7,146 bases of DNA from UBA10183 sp041653835 (GTDB taxonomy: Bacteria; Omnitrophota; Gorgyraeia; Gorgyraeales; Gorgyraeaceae): assembly GCA_041653835.1 (NCBI GenBank), contig JBAZEP010000058.1:1-7146 (forward strand), read 5' to 3'. The notes under the pieces were generated by a model that was not told where the DNA came from, did no database searches, and was given only the letters and a program-made list of their open reading frames with translations. Position numbers and translations under genes: made by a program. This document shows, piece after piece, positions 5,472-7,146 of the stretch (position 1 is its first letter; each line of letters begins with the position of its first letter).

Positions 5472-6144
5472 GACAGGAAAACTTTTCGTGGTTTCCACGC
5501 CGATAGGGAATCTCAAGGATATAACATTCCGCGCGATTGAGACGCTTAAATCAGCCGGCCTTATCGCGTGCGAGGACACGAGGCATACGAAAAAGCTTCT
5601 TTCGCATTATGGTATCAGTACGTCTACCACAAGTTATTTCGAATATAATAAAATCCAGAAGGGCGAATATCTTTTGAAACTTTTAAAAGAGGGCAAAGAT
5701 ATCGCGCTTGTTTCTGATAGCGGCACGCCCGGAATAAGCGATCCTGGTTTTAATATAATAAGGCTCGCGATAGAAAACAATATCCCTCTTACGGTCATCC
5801 CGGGGCCGAGCGCCATTATAGCCGGCCTTGTTTTATCAGGCATGCCTACGGACAGTTTTGTGTTCGAGGGTTTTCTTAGCCAGAAGCCGGGCAGGAGACG
5901 GAATGAGCTGAAGGCGTTAAGCGCGGAAAAAAGGACCATTGTGCTTTATGAATCGCCCCACAGGCTTTTGAAGGCGCTGAAAGATATCCTGGATATAATG
6001 GGGGACAGGGAAATAGCTGTTTTGCGCGAACTCACAAAGATATTCGAGGAGGTCATGCGCGCCAGGGTCTCGGAAACCATAGAGCACTTTATCAAAAACC
6101 AGCCTCGCGGCGAATTCATCATTGCCATAAAAGGAGAGAAATGA
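5470..6144 (+). CDS. rsmI: 16S rRNA (cytidine(1402)-2'-O)-methyltransferase
   Basis: RsmI uses SAM to methylate the ribose of C1402 in the 16S rRNA decoding centre, partnering the RsmH N4 methylation of the same base. The 224 residues form a tetrapyrrole-methylase-type fold with STPIGNLKDITF (9-20), CEDTRHTKKLL (34-44), SDSGTPGISDPG (82-93), VIPGPSA (109-115), FEGFLSQKPGRRR (132-144), YESPHRL (160-166) and RELTKIFEE (186-194). The E. coli protein is 286 residues; this one lacks the extra C-terminal region after the catalytic domain and ends on GEFIIAIKGEK, a common short form. I chose ATG 5470 over the in-frame ATG 5449 because the product then begins MTGKLFVVSTPIGN like its relatives, and because 5449 would put seven residues encoded by the promoter palindrome in front. 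The stop overlaps the next gene's start as ATGA, indicating a two-gene operon. Confidence 0.96.
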   Translation: MTGKLFVVSTPIGNLKDITFRAIETLKSAGLIACEDTRHTKKLLSHYGISTSTTSYFEYNKIQKGEYLLKLLKEGKDIALVSDSGTPGISDPGFNIIRLAIENNIPLTVIPGPSAIIAGLVLSGMPTDSFVFEGFLSQKPGRRRNELKALSAEKRTIVLYESPHRLLKALKDILDIMGDREIAVLRELTKIFEEVMRARVSETIEHFIKNQPRGEFIIAIKGEK

Positions 6145-7146
6145 TTTTTTTGAAAAGGACCGTGATATTTCTTCTGGCGATTTTTTTATTGCCGCAGTTG
6201 TCCGCGTATGGGAAAGATAAAAAATCTCCCGCGAAAGGCGTATGGGTTACGTGTTTTTCAGAAAAAAAAGTGCTTTATTCCCCAAAGGCGGGGTTTGAAC
6301 TGGTAAAATTCTGCGAAAAAAAAGGGATCAGCGAGATATACCTCCAGCTCTATCGCAGCGGCAAATCTTATTATGGAATGGACGCGATAGATGTCATATT
6401 AGAAGAGGCCAAAAGATGCGATATCAAGGTTTTCGCGTGGATGACTGTCCTTAGCGCGGGGAAGACGAGGAATACCGGGGCGCCGGAGAAATTCGGAGAT
6501 TCTATTTTGACGAAAGACCAGCACAAAAGGTCTCCAATGAGGACGGAAGATGTAAATGAATTGGACAAATATTATCTGAGAGACGAACAGCTTTTTCTTG
6601 AGCCCGGCGACCCGCGTACAGTGGAATATATGGCGTCGGTGGTAAACGAGATCATAACAAGATACCCGGGCATGGCAGGCGTCCATCTTGATTATGCGCG
6701 CTACCCGTATCCCATACCTTTTATACCCAGGTCGAGTTTCAATAGATTCGGCATTACCTATGGATATGGGGAAGAAAATGTGAAAAGATTCAAGGAAAAA
6801 ACAGGCCTGGATCCGTTCACAATGAATTACGATAATGATAATTCCCTTATCTGGGACGATTGGAAAAGGGAGCAGGTCACGAATCTTGTGGACAAGCTCG
6901 CCAAGACCGTAAAAAAGAAATTCCCAAAGATGCTTGTTTCGTGCGCGGTGATAGCCTCTCCTGACACCGCTTTTTCCGCGGCTTTCCAGGATTGGCCCGG
7001 ATGGCTGGAGCAGGGCATTGTGGATTATGTGGTGCTTATGAACTATACTAAGAATAACCGGCAGGCAAAGGAAGTTACCATATCCGCGCTGGCGCACCGC
7101 GGCAAAGGCAAGGTTTATATAGGTATAGCTAATTTCCTGATGAAAG
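6141..7146 (+). CDS. Secreted glycoside-hydrolase-like protein, GHL10/YngK type (3' partial)
   Basis: The reading frame is open from ATG 6141 to the window edge (335 codons, no stop), so the C-terminus is missing. The start overlaps the rsmI stop (ATGA) and has a strong AAGGAG (6131-6136) four bases upstream. Residues 5-22 form a signal peptide with likely cleavage after LSA. The mature part fits the GHL10 glycosyl-hydrolase-like TIM barrel (YngK, formerly DUF187). It has GVWVTCFS (33-40) as the first strand, IYLQLYRSG (66-74), IKVFAWMTVL (95-104), LEPGDPRTVEYMASVVNEI (153-171), GVHLDYARYP (180-189) with the conserved acidic site around D184, a long W/K-rich helix (238-262), and DWPGWLEQGIVDYVVLMNYT (284-303). 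Family members are thought to cleave or bind glycans, YngK-like proteins near peptidoglycan. The substrate here is unknown. Export and coupling to rsmI suggest constitutive envelope maintenance. Confidence 0.85.
   Translation, partial: MIFLKRTVIFLLAIFLLPQLSAYGKDKKSPAKGVWVTCFSEKKVLYSPKAGFELVKFCEKKGISEIYLQLYRSGKSYYGMDAIDVILEEAKRCDIKVFAWMTVLSAGKTRNTGAPEKFGDSILTKDQHKRSPMRTEDVNELDKYYLRDEQLFLEPGDPRTVEYMASVVNEIITRYPGMAGVHLDYARYPYPIPFIPRSSFNRFGITYGYGEENVKRFKEKTGLDPFTMNYDNDNSLIWDDWKREQVTNLVDKLAKTVKKKFPKMLVSCAVIASPDTAFSAAFQDWPGWLEQGIVDYVVLMNYTKNNRQAKEVTISALAHRGKGKVYIGIANFLMK

Noticed and set aside
5445..5473. Palindrome as a definite PerR or Fur box
   Set aside because: The 7-1-7 geometry fits, but the bases do not match the consensus and no regulator gene is present, so only the neutral operator call is kept.
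6399..7097. 232-codon open frame on the minus strand
   Set aside because: It lies wholly opposite the GHL10-like gene, which has a signal peptide, a Shine-Dalgarno sequence and family motifs; the minus-strand product has no recognisable features.
1..7146. CRISPR array, tRNA, rRNA, insertion sequence, phage or toxin-antitoxin genes
   Set aside because: I saw no repeat-spacer pattern, no cloverleaf or rRNA signature, and no transposase or toxin-like product on either strand.

Overview
The window looks like chromosomal DNA of an uncultivated Gram-negative-type bacterium. My best guess is a member of Candidatus Omnitrophota. The clues are frequent ATA (Ile) and AGG/AGA (Arg) codons next to GC-rich codons, a secreted protein whose signal peptide runs into an 'ALRP' sequence (a start I recall as common in that phylum, not checked), and a membrane-fused spermidine-synthase-like protein of a type frequent in such genomes. 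No marker gene is present, so this stays an inference. There is no rRNA, tRNA, CRISPR array, transposase or phage gene.

Layout. Positions 1-112 hold a strong bidirectional terminator and a short stretch that could make a small RNA on the minus strand. Positions 113-2386 (minus) encode a 757-residue protein in which a spermidine-synthase-like SAM-binding domain sits between two related multi-pass membrane halves. Positions 2387-2462 are a compact divergent promoter region: the -35 boxes of the minus-strand gene and of glmS overlap inside a 15-bp dyad. Positions 2463-4259 (plus) encode a full-length, canonical GlmS. Positions 4260-4383 are intergenic and end with a rho-independent terminator. 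Positions 4384-5459 are a clearly more AT-rich block carrying one secreted protein of unknown function, whose 3' end looks frameshifted. Positions 5447-5471 are a perfect 25-bp palindrome containing an extended -10 promoter exactly over the rsmI start. Positions 5470-6144 encode RsmI, the 16S rRNA C1402 ribose methyltransferase, and its stop overlaps the start of a secreted glycoside-hydrolase-like protein (GHL10/YngK type) that runs off the right edge.

How they fit together. GlmS makes glucosamine-6-phosphate for peptidoglycan and LPS. RsmI tunes ribosome decoding. The GHL10-like protein is probably exported to act on cell-wall or other polysaccharide and is translationally coupled to rsmI. 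These are mostly housekeeping genes. The unusual parts are the regulatory sites: two promoters placed so that transcripts would be leaderless, and two dyads on promoters. The AT-rich frameshifted secreted gene, bracketed by a terminator and a promoter, is also unusual. I see no convincing new multi-gene system.
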